Source of the DNA: Ipomoea triloba
Taxonomy: Eukaryota > Streptophyta > Magnoliopsida > Solanales > Convolvulaceae
DNA length: 64,000 nucleotides
Assembly: GCF_003576645.1 (NCBI RefSeq)
Contig: NC_044924.1
Span: 31,247,480 to 31,311,479 of the forward strand
Direction of reading: 5' to 3'
In this document: in pieces, positions 49,063-60,834 of the stretch
Position numbering within the stretch: the stretch's first letter is position 1
How the letters are laid out: the number at the start of each line of letters is the position of its first letter
The notes under the pieces: generated by a model
Seen by the model: only the letters and a program-made list of their open reading frames with translations
Told to the model about the DNA's origin: nothing
Databases searched by the model: none
Program-made: the position numbers and the translations under genes

Positions 49063-52000
49063 TTGAAAAGAAGCCATGTGCTCTTTTCTTTGCTCTATTT
49101 GGCCTTGTTATTTGGTATGGGTGTCTCTTCTTCTAAGAAGCACCACCAATGTGATCAAGGTGATTCCCTTCTGCTACTACAATTCATAAAACACTTTGAG
49201 ATACATGAAATTGATTCACCCTTCTTGTGCAATGGACATTTATATTACAAGATGCTTCAACCCATATCTCCAACGAGTCCAACCCCTCCATTCCGCTGCC
49301 ATTATAGTGTTTATACTCGTGCGCTGCCATCTAGCTGCAAACATAGTTCTCGTCCGAGAAAGAAGTTATCTTGGGATGAGAGCTCAGACTGTTGCAAATG
49401 GGAAGGTGTTACCTGTGATAGTTCCACTGGTCATGTCATTGGTTTGGATCTTTACTGCAAGGGGCTCAAAGGATCCATCCTGCGTAATAGCGCCCTTTTT
49501 CAACTTCAACACCTTCAGAAACTCAATCTTGCCTTCAATGATTTCAGCTTCAACCCTCTCCCAAATGAGATTGGTAGTTTGACTGCCTTGACTCACCTCA
49601 ACCTCTCATATTCTTTGCTATCGGGAGGCATCCCATTTCAAGTTTCGCATTTGTCCAAGTTAGTTTCTCTTGATCTTTCTGCTAATTTTGATCGCAATGT
49701 TTCGAGCTTACTATTTCTTCAAAACCTCACCAATCTTGAGGTACTTTCTTTGTATGGGAATGGTATCTTATGTACCATACCATGGAACATATCTGCTTCA
49801 TTGCGATATCTAGATCTTTCAGGAAATAATATATTTGGCTCCATTCCAGATAGCATTTTCCAGTTCTCTGCTTCATTGCAATATCTAGATCTTTCAGGAA
49901 ATAATATAGTTGGTTCCATTCCAGATAGCATTTTTCAGTTATCTGAATTAAAATCACTTGATCTACACGGGAATGTTGATCTGGTCTGTTCATTTCCAAA
50001 GTTTAGCTGGAGAAGCAATCATACCCTAAAATTCTTAGATCTTAGCATTACGGGTATTTTTGGAGAGCTACCAAATTCAATTGGCAATTTGAGGTCCTTA
50101 AACTATTTCAAACTCTTTGAGAGTAGGTTTTTTGGTGTTATTCCTGATTCAATAGGCAACCTAACACACCTGAAAGAGTTGAATTTAAATTCCAATGAAT
50201 TCAAGGGTAGTGTGCCATTCACAATCTCAAATTTGAACCAACTAACCACATTAGACCTTTCAAACAACCATTTTGAAGGAGAAATTCCGGATGCCTTTTC
50301 TAACCTACAAGAGGTTACATTTTTAGGTCTGTATGGGAACAATTTCACTGGGGTTTTTCCTACTTCAATTGTAAACATGACTTTACTTGAAGAAGATTTG
50401 GATTTAGAAGGATATTCACTCATTGGCTCCCTCCCATCTGTTGCGAGTGGACTCCAAAATCTCCAGAAACTATCCTTGTCTAGGAATGCACTTAGTGGAA
50501 AAATACCGCCCTGGGTTTTTAGCATTCCTTCCTTAACCCAGTTGGACCTCAGCCAAAATCAATTCATGGGACAACTTCCAGAGATCTCAAGCAAATCCTT
50601 AAAAGTTGCTATTTTGTCTCATAATCGGCTAGATGGCCAAATCCCTTCTTCATTTTTTAATCTTGAAACACTTGATCTTTCTTTTAATCTCTTTTCATGG
50701 AGTAATGATTGGAGGATGACCCAAGTAAATATAAGTGATTTTCCAATAAGATACTTATGGTTATCCTCTTGTGAGATTAGAAAGTTCCCGGCCTTCATAA
50801 GAAACTTAACATCCCTACATGAGCTAGATCTGTCAAACAATCAATTGGAAGGACAAATTCCAAATTGGTTTGCATCTGTGTATTGGAGAAATATGTACTC
50901 TTTGGATCTTTCCCAAAACCATCTTATAGGTGGCATTAACCAATTGTGGATCCCACAGTTAAGTTATCTAGATCTTCATTCCAATCAACTCCAAGGACCT
51001 TTAACCTTCAATATCTGCAACTCGAGCATGCTTCAATTTTTGAACTTAAGATATAACAAGTTCAATGGCACAATTCCAGATTGCTTGGGTGAAGTTTATG
51101 AGCTTTCTGTGTTGGACTTGGCGATGAACAACTTCAATGGGATTTCTCCAACCATGTTTGCAAAGGACAATAATTTAACAATTATAGCTTTGAATGGGAA
51201 TCAACTTCAAGGATCAATTCCAAGATCTTTGGTCAATTGCGCACAACTAGAGCTCCTTGATTTTGGGAATAATAAGTTAAATGATACTTTTCCCAAGTGG
51301 CTTGGAGATCTTCAAGAGTTACAGGTTCTAATATTGAGTTCAAATAAACTCTACGGACCTATAACCTTGTCAGATTCTAAGATTTGGTATCCCAAGCTAC
51401 GGATCTTTGATATATCTTGTAATGGCTTTAGCGGTATCCTTCCAAAATATTTTTTCAATTACTTCAAAGCTATGATCAATGTGGATGAAAGCCAAAGAGA
51501 ACCCAGTTATTTGGAGGAGACAACAACGGGTGCATCTTATGACATTTCAATCAATTTAGTTATTAAAGGTCAAAATATTCAACTCAAAAGAGTATTGACC
51601 ATTTTAACTACAATTGATTTATCAAGTAATCAAATTGAAGGGGAGATTTCAATGTTCATTGGAAATTTGAATTCATTACGGTTTCTCAACTTATCACACA
51701 ACTGCTTCAATGGAAGCATTCCACACCAATTAGGAGATCTTAAGTTGCTTGAATCTTTGGACATCTCTTGGAACCAAATGAATGGAAAAATTCCAGAGCA
51801 ACTCACGTACTTGACATTTCTAGAGGTCTTAAACTTGTCACAAAATCATTTGGTTGGACCCATTCCTACAGGCAAACAATTTAATACTTTTGGAAATGAC
51901 TCGTATGGAGGAAACCTCAACTTATGTGGATTTCCATTGTCAAAGGGATGCAATGGCGCCAACGGTGGATCACTTGCGCCTCGCCAACATGTTGAGCAAG

Positions 52001-52194
52001 AAGAAAAGTCAGATTTCTTAAGTGGATTTACTTGGAGAGCCGTAGTGATTGGGTTTGGTTGTGGAATAGTATTTGGAATCTTAATTGAAAATCTCATGTC
52101 TCGAATTGGAAAGCCAGAATGGTTTGTTAATTTCTATGGAGGCAACAAACGCAGGAAAGTCTCAAGGCCAAGAAGATATGGTCGAAGGCATTGA
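49063..52194 (+). CDS. LRR receptor-like protein (Cf/Ve type), start codon out of frame
   Basis: Open frame of about 1040 codons for a cell-surface immune-type receptor without kinase. Order: hydrophobic signal-like segment (about 49078-49125), LRR N-cap with paired Cys (DCCKWEGVTCD, from about 49387), about 28-30 leucine-rich repeats, a non-LRR island before the last four repeats (KAMINVDES..YDISINLVIKGQ, about 51450-51600), acidic juxtamembrane (VEQEEKSDF), one transmembrane helix with GxxxG spacing (GFGCGIVFG, about 52050), and a short basic tail. Such receptors usually work with SOBIR1-type kinases through that helix. The frame has no ATG before the signal segment: the good ATG at 49076 is one base out of frame, and the first in-frame ATG (49114) would lose the signal peptide. 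An extra about 40 residues also separate the two halves of the N-cap. Possibly a pseudogene, or a base error. Confidence 0.85.
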   Translation: MKRSHVLFSLLYLALLFGMGVSSSKKHHQCDQGDSLLLLQFIKHFEIHEIDSPFLCNGHLYYKMLQPISPTSPTPPFRCHYSVYTRALPSSCKHSSRPRKKLSWDESSDCCKWEGVTCDSSTGHVIGLDLYCKGLKGSILRNSALFQLQHLQKLNLAFNDFSFNPLPNEIGSLTALTHLNLSYSLLSGGIPFQVSHLSKLVSLDLSANFDRNVSSLLFLQNLTNLEVLSLYGNGILCTIPWNISASLRYLDLSGNNIFGSIPDSIFQFSASLQYLDLSGNNIVGSIPDSIFQLSELKSLDLHGNVDLVCSFPKFSWRSNHTLKFLDLSITGIFGELPNSIGNLRSLNYFKLFESRFFGVIPDSIGNLTHLKELNLNSNEFKGSVPFTISNLNQLTTLDLSNNHFEGEIPDAFSNLQEVTFLGLYGNNFTGVFPTSIVNMTLLEEDLDLEGYSLIGSLPSVASGLQNLQKLSLSRNALSGKIPPWVFSIPSLTQLDLSQNQFMGQLPEISSKSLKVAILSHNRLDGQIPSSFFNLETLDLSFNLFSWSNDWRMTQVNISDFPIRYLWLSSCEIRKFPAFIRNLTSLHELDLSNNQLEGQIPNWFASVYWRNMYSLDLSQNHLIGGINQLWIPQLSYLDLHSNQLQGPLTFNICNSSMLQFLNLRYNKFNGTIPDCLGEVYELSVLDLAMNNFNGISPTMFAKDNNLTIIALNGNQLQGSIPRSLVNCAQLELLDFGNNKLNDTFPKWLGDLQELQVLILSSNKLYGPITLSDSKIWYPKLRIFDISCNGFSGILPKYFFNYFKAMINVDESQREPSYLEETTTGASYDISINLVIKGQNIQLKRVLTILTTIDLSSNQIEGEISMFIGNLNSLRFLNLSHNCFNGSIPHQLGDLKLLESLDISWNQMNGKIPEQLTYLTFLEVLNLSQNHLVGPIPTGKQFNTFGNDSYGGNLNLCGFPLSKGCNGANGGSLAPRQHVEQEEKSDFLSGFTWRAVVIGFGCGIVFGILIENLMSRIGKPEWFVNFYGGNKRRKVSRPRRYGRRH
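49795..49944 (+). repeat. Recent 75-bp tandem duplication of one LRR unit
   Basis: 49795-49869 and 49870-49944 are nearly identical and encode ASLRYLDLSGNNIFGSIP.. and ASLQYLDLSGNNIVGSIP.. The unit is 25 codons, one repeat, so the frame and the LRR phase are kept. Confidence 0.9.
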
Positions 52195-53469
52195 GGTTTT
52201 ACAAAAGAATGAATTTTCCAGTTTTCACGACCATGAATAATGTGAGTTGTGTATGTTTTCTTGGTAGTTTGGATTCCCTTTTATGAGCTTAGTATGTATT
52301 CTTCACAGTATTTTTCTATTGTTGTACTATTTCGGTTATCATTGTATGTTTGTTTGTTTTTTGCTTAATAAAATTTTAAATTGTTGTGTGGTGTTGCATT
52401 TGTCTTCAAAAACAAGCTGAATTCAATAACATTAAAATCAAGAGTTAAGACTTAAGACAAAGATAGAAAAATGAAAGCTATATTATAATAAGTTTATTTG
52501 ATGTAATCCCCATTTCAATTCCCAGAAAAAAAAAATTAATTCTCTATTGTTATTCTTTTATTATAAGGAAGTTTTGTGAATTATATTTGTATAAATTTTG
52601 ATAATGTTATTGTCTTATTGATGAAATTTGCCTTGTAATCTTTGATTAGATAGTATATTTTGTAAAGGTAAAAAGATTTCATTCTATTTTTTGTTCTAGA
52701 TTTATAGGTATCATTTCATTTTTAGTCTCTTTTTTTTTTCAGAATATCCTTTATTGGTTCTAGTATTATTATGGTATGATCATTTTTAATTTGTTCTCCA
52801 TCAACAAATCTGTTTAAATAATGTTAAATACAATAGTGTTTCGGTCTTTTTTATACAAAGTGGGTTGATCTGCTATATTTTTATTTTTATTTTTTTTAAA
52901 AAAAATCTTAATTCACGACTACAGTCTCATGTCTTCTTCAATTGCAATTCGCGCCTCCGCAACCTGAGCCTCTACAATAACAATGGAATGACACATATAA
53001 ATCTATGACAAAAAAAGAATTAACACTTAGAACTGAATAGATTAAAATGCTCTCATATTTAATGTCATTATGGTCATGCTACAATAATACTAGGACCAAT
53101 AAGTTATGTTCTAAAAAAAAATTAAAAGTGGAATGTCACATATAAATAGAGAAAAAAAAAATCATTTGTGACTATAGTTGTTTAATGAAACCATGCTTGA
53201 TGCAATGTTATTAAGAAATTTTGTCATATTATGTGAGATTTTGTAACTTCACCAAATTTTGGACCAAGTTGTAAAGTCCCTTTACACAGTACTTAGCTTT
53301 GATCTCTTTCCAAAAAAAAAAAAAAAAAAAAAAAAGTAATTAGCTTTGATAAGTCAGATGGCCCATTAACAAAATTTCAGAAAATGCCAGGCCATCTCAT
53401 GGGAACTTTGAGGCTTGAGGATATTTTGAAGTTTTGTCCTTTGTGTATTCTCATGCAAAGTATATTGTA
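52195..53469. other. Gene-free spacer 3' of the LRR gene
   Basis: 3' UTR and AT-rich spacer, with A-rich runs at 52523-52536 and 53310-53334. No coding region or structured repeat recognised. Confidence 0.5.
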
Positions 53470-55015
53470 CTAGTTTTATACGCGCATTGCGCGAATGGGT
53501 TAATGCCCAATGTTTATATTTAAATAAATATTTGAAAGTATATCAATGCAAGATTATATAGGAGAAGTTTATACACGGGTAACTGAATGTCAAATTTTTT
53601 TATTTAAATATCTAACTCAAAGTATATGAATCCAAGATAATATAGAAAATTCATTATAATTATTACTAAAATAAATGTTTGCAACCTTGTAAAATCGATA
53701 GCGTAAAAATGATAGTCTAAATAAATACTACTTTTAATTTGAATTTTTCTAAATTCTTAATTCTATTTTAAGTAACATTGTCATTGTCTTCATCTTTACT
53801 ATTTGTTCTCTTCCTTTTTTGTTGGTAGTGTGTTATTTGCAATTTGGTTATTGTTGGTAGCATAGATAACAATGTCATGCAATGAGATTATGATATAGGA
53901 GCTATGGACTTTTCTTTAGGTGTTCTGCTTGGGATTCATTTGGTTTAACCATTATTGTTGAATGAGTTATTGTGGATAAAGAAATCCCTAGTTTAAGAAA
54001 AAAGATTAAATAAATTAATAAAAATTTGAAGCACTAAAAATATTATTAATTCTAAAGATATTAAAAGGTATTTTATCGCTTCAATTTGTTGGGTAATGGG
54101 TTATTTGACTACTTTCATTGTCAACAAATCCCCCAAGTAGTTAATATGATTGGTTTCAAACTATTTTTTATTATTTTTTTCATGGTATTAAAGAAATACA
54201 TATGTATCATTTTTTGGTGTAACTACTAATTTATTTATTAATTGAATAAGAGTAAAATTGAGTGATTCCGCTTCAATTTGTTGGGTTATTATTTGAGTAC
54301 TCTCTTTGTCAACCAATTCCAAGTAGTTAATATAATTAGATTCAAATTATTTTAATTTTTTTTCATAGTATTAATAAAATACTTGGTAAATAAATATATA
54401 ACATTATTTTGTACTATAACTTTGATATTTAATTACAAGATATTGTAAAAATAAGATAATGGACAATGTAATGAATATCAATTGATAAATTTAAATGTAA
54501 AGAATCTTTGCATGGGAGAAAATAAAGACAATATAACTAATGAAATTATTTCTCTTATTTAATTTAATTTAATTTTTTGATAATGAATAATTTTTTCAAA
54601 TAAAGGTATTGTAGACACATAATTCTAAATTAAAGAAATACATATGTATCATTTTTTGTTATAGCTACTAATTTATTTAATTTAATAAGAGTAAAATAGA
54701 GTGAGAAACTTAATTATGTCAAATTTGATTGATATGAGGTTCGAACCTAAGATCTTTCTTATAGAAATTAATGGGTAAGTTAAAAGTTAACGGAATATTA
54801 TCTGAGAAGAGAATATTTAACGGAAAACTTAACGGATAATCATAAAAGTAAGGTTAAATTAGGTAATCTCTATTAATAATATTAATCTGAATTATCTTAA
54901 CCATCTATTCAATTAAATAATTCATCTGAGCCATCCATTTGATTACATAATTGGACCGCCATTTTTTCTACCCATTTTAGGCCTAATTCTCTTTGGCTCT
55001 TATTAGTATAGTAGA
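53470..55015 (-). mobile_element. Non-autonomous Helitron, about 1546 bp
   Basis: On the minus strand it begins TCTACTATACTAATAAGAG (55015 downward) and ends with a hairpin CGCGC-AAT-GCGCG, seven bases, then CTAG (53470). It sits between A (53469) and T (55016), the usual Helitron target. TC start, subterminal hairpin and CTRR-type end are the defining Helitron features. No Rep/helicase frame lies inside, so it depends on another element. The body is AT-rich with repeated 'cttcaatttgttgggt' segments (about 54082 and 54273). Confidence 0.85.
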
Positions 55016-55119
55016 TATTATGACGACCAAGATCCATCTCGCATCCTAATTTAAAACGATATTCAAATTATGTATCTATAATAAATTTAAGGTACATAAT
55101 ATATTAACTGTAGTAGGTA

Positions 55120-56560
55120 CATAATTTGTTAACTAAAAGCACATAATATAACAATTGTATATACATATGAGAGTGTGTGTAAAATAGCTTATCAGTCAAA
55201 ATTTGACATTTTGACCAACTTTAATTGTTTGATTAGTAAAACATCTAATATGAGTATTTGGCAAAATGACTTTTTGACTTAGTTTATTGATGCCAATAAT
55301 TAAAAATGAAAAAACTCTTTTAAGTAACTTGTTGTAATTTCATTTTTAAAGTTTTACCTTTGATTATTGTTGGCTATGTAGTATTTATATTTATTTAATT
55401 TTTATTAAAATTTACTTCTTTTTTTTTACATTATCATCAAAACAATTCGTATTTATATAACACAATCAGCTATAAGCTATCAACTAATAGTTAATTGCAA
55501 AATACCTAAATCTAGATAGGCCCACCATAATATAACACGATCATTATTGTGTGGAGCATGGTTCACACAACGGTATAGACCATAAATAAAAAGTAGTACA
55601 TTATTTAAGTACTAAAAATACATTATTTTGTACACTATATTACTATCAAATAATGCATATTCAGTAGACAAATAATGTACTTTTAATATATTAAAAATGT
55701 ACTTTGTATTCAGAAAAAATACATCATTTAAGTTCTAAAAATATTTTATTTTGTATAATGTACATTTAATACGCAAAAGATGTACTTTAGTATATTAAAA
55801 TGTATTTTATTTATGTTGGACGTAATAATTTGACAATATAACAATTGGTATTCTCTTCCCATCACTTATTTGCTTTAATTTTCCTGTTTTGTTTGAATCT
55901 GTTTGTTGGTTCTATCCAACTTTGATTCTCTCTATCTATCTTTTATTAAATTCAACTGAGAAGGCTATGAAGGAAACTTCTTGGTCAATTCCAACTTACA
56001 AGGTGGGATCATCAAACTTTTAATATATATAGTACCAATCAAATTGCAAATATGAACATGTCATCACTCACCAGTCAATATAAAAAACAAAGAAAATGAA
56101 AATGCACAAATTACGGAGACTCAACTGGTTGAGCAAACATTCATATTATCTACATGAGTTAAAATTCAACTTCGAACTTATACATTTTATTTTAGAAATT
56201 GAATTTTCAAAAATAAAATTCTCACACCAACTAAGAAACCGTTAAGGAAAAAACAATATAATTTTTTTCGTGTAAATCAAATAGACTGTTATGTGCACAA
56301 GTTCTTTGATTATCCTGCAAATATAATACAATTTAATTTAAAATGTTTAACTAATAATTTAAAACATATTTGTAACTAAATTTATTATTAAAAAAATATA
56401 AATCTTATTTTTTAGTGACTAGAAAAATTCATAGTACTTTCAAAAAAATAAAAAAAAATTCATAGTCACTATCTGACACGGTGTAAATAGATAAATCCCG
56501 AGAAAGTTAAATTTATAGCATTATGGTTATCAAATCAAATATGTTGACAAATTTGGTTGG
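55120..56560. repeat. Spacer with MITE remnants
   Basis: About 55546-55830 resembles the arms of the MITE at 6741 ('gaccataaataaaaagta', 'gtacattattt') but without a clean inverted partner. 55175-55500 holds 'agcttatcagtc' / 'aatcagctataagctatc' words like the MITE at 44704. No gene in 55016-56890. Confidence 0.5.
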
Positions 56561-57518
56561 GTTGTTATAAAATTAAAAAAAAAAAAAACAATCTTTGACT
56601 TTGTGTCTGGATGAGAGCTAAATAAAGATTACCCAGATCAAACAAAGAGGCAAAGTGGGGTTGGTAATTCCAAAAACAGTAGTAGCATTCTGATAAGGAC
56701 ATGCTAGTACTTAGGTGCACCCAACTGTCACCAATGGTGTGAATGAACTGGGCAGAACTCACAAGTCAAAAGAACTCTGGAAAAAGGAAAAAAAGAAATG
56801 AAAATACACAACTTTTTTCCACTGCTACTGGTGTTAGTTCCAAAACCCTTTCCAATCCCCACCCCAAAATAAATTATTGTTTCAATTCTAAAAGAAAAGG
56901 TGCCTTCTCCTTTCTTTAATTCAAAAGCTCAAATTTTTCTATTCATTTCACTTTTGTCTTTACCCTCCCTCCCTCTTTCCCAATACTCTCTCTTATTTCA
57001 CTCCCAATTCAAATCTAGGGTTTCTTTTTTATTTCCCCCTTGGTTCTTGTTGCACTTGAGAAAAGGTTCAGAGTTGTTAGATTCCTAGATAGGTTTTGGA
57101 GTTGGAGGGTCTTATATAGCAGTAGATTCTTGACATTCTTCAGAATAAGCTCTGGTGTGTGATCTCTGACTTAGTTATTTTTTCAAGATTCGACCTTTAC
57201 ATTTTGTTTGTTCAGCAGAGACTCAAAGATTGCTTTTTTCTGTAATTTTTAGTTTTGCTTTTATGCTTATGAAAAACCCATCTTAAACCCTTGCTAGGAT
57301 TTAGAAAAATTTATACTCCTTGTGTTTATGATTTTTTTTTTTTTGCTGAATTTTTATGCATTTTGATCTCTGTCAATTCATTTTCCCTGAGGAGAATTAG
57401 TTCTAGAAGGATTCAAAGACTAGATCTTTCTCTGGCTACATTCTGGGTTAGTTGTCCAATTCCCTGATTGGTAATTGTAGAGGGATTCAAAAGCTTTGAA
57501 TTTTTGTTGAGTAAATGC

Positions 57519-60500
57519 ATGGATGTCAGGGAAGGAATAGCACTCTATGGGTCACCTTACTATTTCAATAGAGGGGTTAGTGGGCCTGGTAGTTCAGGGG
57601 TTAGGTCTGATGGTGGGGGTGGCGGCAGTGGTGGCGGCGGTGGTGGTAGTAGTGGTAGTGGTAATGGTAGTGGTGGTGGTGGTAGGCGACCAATGGGGAT
57701 GCCAACTCCCTCTGGGTTCAAGCCCCTTTCGAACCCCAACATTGCAGTTCAGTCCAATGTTGGGGGAGGAGGGGCTGTGAGTTCTGCATTCCAAGTTGAG
57801 AACCCTTCAACCAATTTTGCTCGAAACATTGACATAGGTATGACCTCCAATGCCACACCGGGTGATCCGGTGAAAAAGAAAAGAGGCAGGCCAAGGAAGT
57901 ATGGTCCCGATGGGTCCAACATGTCTTTAGCACTATCTTCCATGTCCTCCAGGCCTTCGCCAGGGTCCTTAACTCCAGGACCAAAGCGGAGTAAAGGAAG
58001 GCCTCGTGGAACTGGGTGGAAGCAACAATTAGCTCCCCTTGGTATGTTTTCCATCCTTGCTCAATTCAAGTTGTTATGCTATTCGAATCTGCAGTTTTGT
58101 GCATTAAAAAATTGTGATTTCTATGCTTAATGCATTAGTAGGTGGATAATAGTACTTCCTTTGCTTGGTAATTATTGCCTGCTGCTAAATTGTTTTCCCC
58201 CTATCACCCATTCACAAGAAAGATAGCATTTTTTTTATGAAACCAAAACTCTTGCTTTTGCAAAGACAATTGCTTTAGGAAACTATTGAGTGCTTTGAAT
58301 CCTTCCCTTGCATTTTGTATGTGTGCTTTATTTTCGGCGGGGGGAGGGGAGAGTTAAAGAAAATAAGGGACAACTGACAAGGACCTTGGGCATAGTCATT
58401 GATGAAAATGCTAGAAAGGTAGAAACTTAAAAAGCTCTAAATTTGGAAGTTGCTTGCTCAGGTGGAATGATATTTCTTTATATAAGCTACTTGACTATTG
58501 GGGGATGTTTCATAAAATTTATTTGCTTGCTGCAGGTGATTGGATGAATAGTTCAGCTGGACTGGCATTTACACCACATGTCATACACATTGGAATAGGG
58601 GAGGTATGTGATATTCTCTTCGTTTTGCACAATTAATCTGTTAATCGTGCCATACGTGGCATAATATCATCAATGAAACTTTAGTCAAAAAAATTAGTGC
58701 TTCCCGTAATTATTTGTAGGGCATACCATAAGTGACATAATTCAGACCCAAAGTCAAGGAAACTAATTGGTCCTTTGGAGTTACAGGGTCAGTTTGTTAG
58801 ATATGAAGTAATAATGTTATTAGACTCAACTAAGATCATATATATATTTCTTACCGTTTTCCCATGCTCTCGGTTGCTAGCATTCTGATGCATTTTATAT
58901 TCTTTTTCATTTTCCTGAACAGTATAGTATTGAATTCGTAGAACAAAGTTAATTATAGTTTATTGTGTGTAAGCTTTTCCTTTAAAAACCGATTGCACAT
59001 CAAACCTTATAATTGACCTCACATTCAGTTTTATTTTAATAAATCTCTAATGTGTGGCTTATAGTTTATTTTAATTTAATTCATGCCAAAGGCATTACTT
59101 GAACTGTTAAACATTTGATACCTTGCATGGTTTGCCGAAGTCAACGGAAACAGGAATAATAGCTTCCCTTTGCAGGATGTAGCAGCAAAAATATTAGCAT
59201 TTGCAGAACAGAGGCCAAGGGCTTTATGTATATTGTCGGCTAATGGTACAGTTTCTGCTGTAACACTGCGACCACCAGCAAGTTCTGGTGCCACCGTCAC
59301 ATATGAGGTATAAACTAACTCCAATGTCTTTTACTCATGTATGCTTACAAATCTTTTGAGTTTTAAGAATGCATTGCCCTATTGCAAATATCTTCAAATC
59401 ATAATCAGTTGGCTTTAGTATCACACATTACATACTTGATGGGTTCCTTCCTATTCCTAAATGTTGTGTTAAAAGTCCTTTGGGAAAATGAAGCCTATTG
59501 AGATTCACCATTAGCTCTCCCTGTAATTGGAGCCTATAGTGATACCATCATACCAACAAAAAAAAAAACCTGCTTTTGTTATCTCCTATTTCTAAAAATT
59601 GGGTTACATGTCCTTCAAAAAAATCACTTAACAAGAGAGTTGTCGACTGTTTTTTATCACAATACTGCTTTAGGGTAAGTTGTTTCCCATTTGTGGACTT
59701 GATTACCTTCTGCTTTTGTGAAGATACAGCTTTCTTACCTGGCTGCATAAATCTATTTTTCCTTTTAATATAAGCTTGATTTGGTGAGGTTCCCGTTCTA
59801 TATATCTGTATCTCTGTATTGATGTTTTGAACCTGTTGTATGAATTTTTAAAAGCATCGTTCTTCATATTAAGCTGTATTTAACTTTGAGAAGAACCTAA
59901 AGGCTGAATGAAGGTTCTGCACATTTTCCTTTGTAAAACCTAAATCACATTAAGCATGATTTGTGAGTCATGTGTACTGTGTTTGAGTTGCTTGACCTGC
60001 ATTTTCTGTTCCTTTTGAAAGTTACTTGTTTTGCTCATTTCTGCCCGAGTTGCTACTGTTGGCCATGTTTTCCCCTATGAACTGCTTTGTTCATACCTTG
60101 TAGGGTCGTTTTGATATACTACGCATGTCTGGTTCATACTTAGTTGCTGAAAGTGGTGGCCCTCGCAACCGTATTGGTGGACTAAGTATTTCTGTTAGTA
60201 GTCCCGATGGGCATGTCCTTGGGGGCGCAATTGGTGGCCAACTGATGGCAGCTAGTTCAGTTCAGGTATTTTACTTATCCCCTTGGACCATATCCAAACT
60301 CGTACAAAATCTTTAGATAACACAACACAACTCTAAAGAAGTTCAAATCTGTGGATTCACAATCAATATGCTATCTGTTAGGATCAAACGCTTATCACTA
60401 AGCTAAAAGTTACAGCTAGTAGTGAATGCGCAATTTTATTTTCTTAGCAGCCAGCACCACATTTCGAAAGGCAGGGTGCTGGACTTGGCCTTTCAGAACT

Positions 60501-60834
60501 CTGCCCAACACCATCCTATCGCCATTCTTTGTTCACTTCATGCACGCAATGAAGTAAATAACTTTCTTCTTCGGTAGAATACACATGAAATCTATGGTTA
60601 TTGCAGGTGGTAGCGTGCAGTTTTGTACATGGCAATACAAATGCAAAGAACAAGACAGAGAATAGTGCAAGAGACGACATGGATTCTGCGATCCGGTCTG
60701 CTGAGAAATCCCAGACTCCTGTTATCACTACACCAATTCAAAACCGCGCTCCAAATATGGCTGTTTGGCCTTCTTCGAGTTCCAGGACAGATATGAGAAG
60801 TTCCCAAAAAGACATTGATCTAACGCGTGGATGA
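57519..60834 (+). CDS. AT-hook motif nuclear-localized protein (AHL), two AT-hooks plus PPC/DUF296 domain
   Basis: Five coding exons: 57519-58041, 58536-58603, 59176-59307, 60104-60265, 60607-60834; 370 aa. AHL proteins bind AT-rich DNA in nuclei, act in chromatin and growth control, and assemble through the PPC domain. I start at ATG 57519 (MDVREGIALYGSPYYF); an overlapping out-of-frame ATG lies four bases earlier. After a Gly/Ser-rich stretch (about residues 28-55) come two AT-hooks, KKRGRPRKYG and SKGRPRGTGWKQ, then PPC from about HVIHIGIGEDV to VVACSFVHG, with GRFDIL in place of the common GRFEIL. Two AT-hooks and an intron-split PPC fit the type II AHL group. The tail is Ser/Thr-rich. 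A CT-rich leader (56930-57010) precedes. The last intron carries a dispersed repeat. Confidence 0.94.
57606..57690 (+). repeat. GGT/GGC trinucleotide-rich tract coding for the Gly/Ser linker of AHL
   Basis: Low-complexity GGTGGC/GGTAGT repeats that code for polyglycine with serines. Likely length-variable between alleles. Confidence 0.75.
60376..60500. repeat. Dispersed repeat in the last AHL intron
   Basis: 'gttaggatcaaacgcttatc', then 'aagctaaaagttacagct' and 'aggcagggtgctggacttgg'. Diverged relative of 27815-28050 and 42826-43061. Confidence 0.6.

Noticed and set aside
48747..49136. 129-codon open frame overlapping the start of the LRR gene
   Set aside because: Spans the promoter, TATA box and leader; composition is random and no domain is seen.
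57547..57794. Val- and Pro/Thr-rich frames around the AHL glycine tract
   Set aside because: Shadow frames of the GGT/GGC repeat inside the AHL exon.
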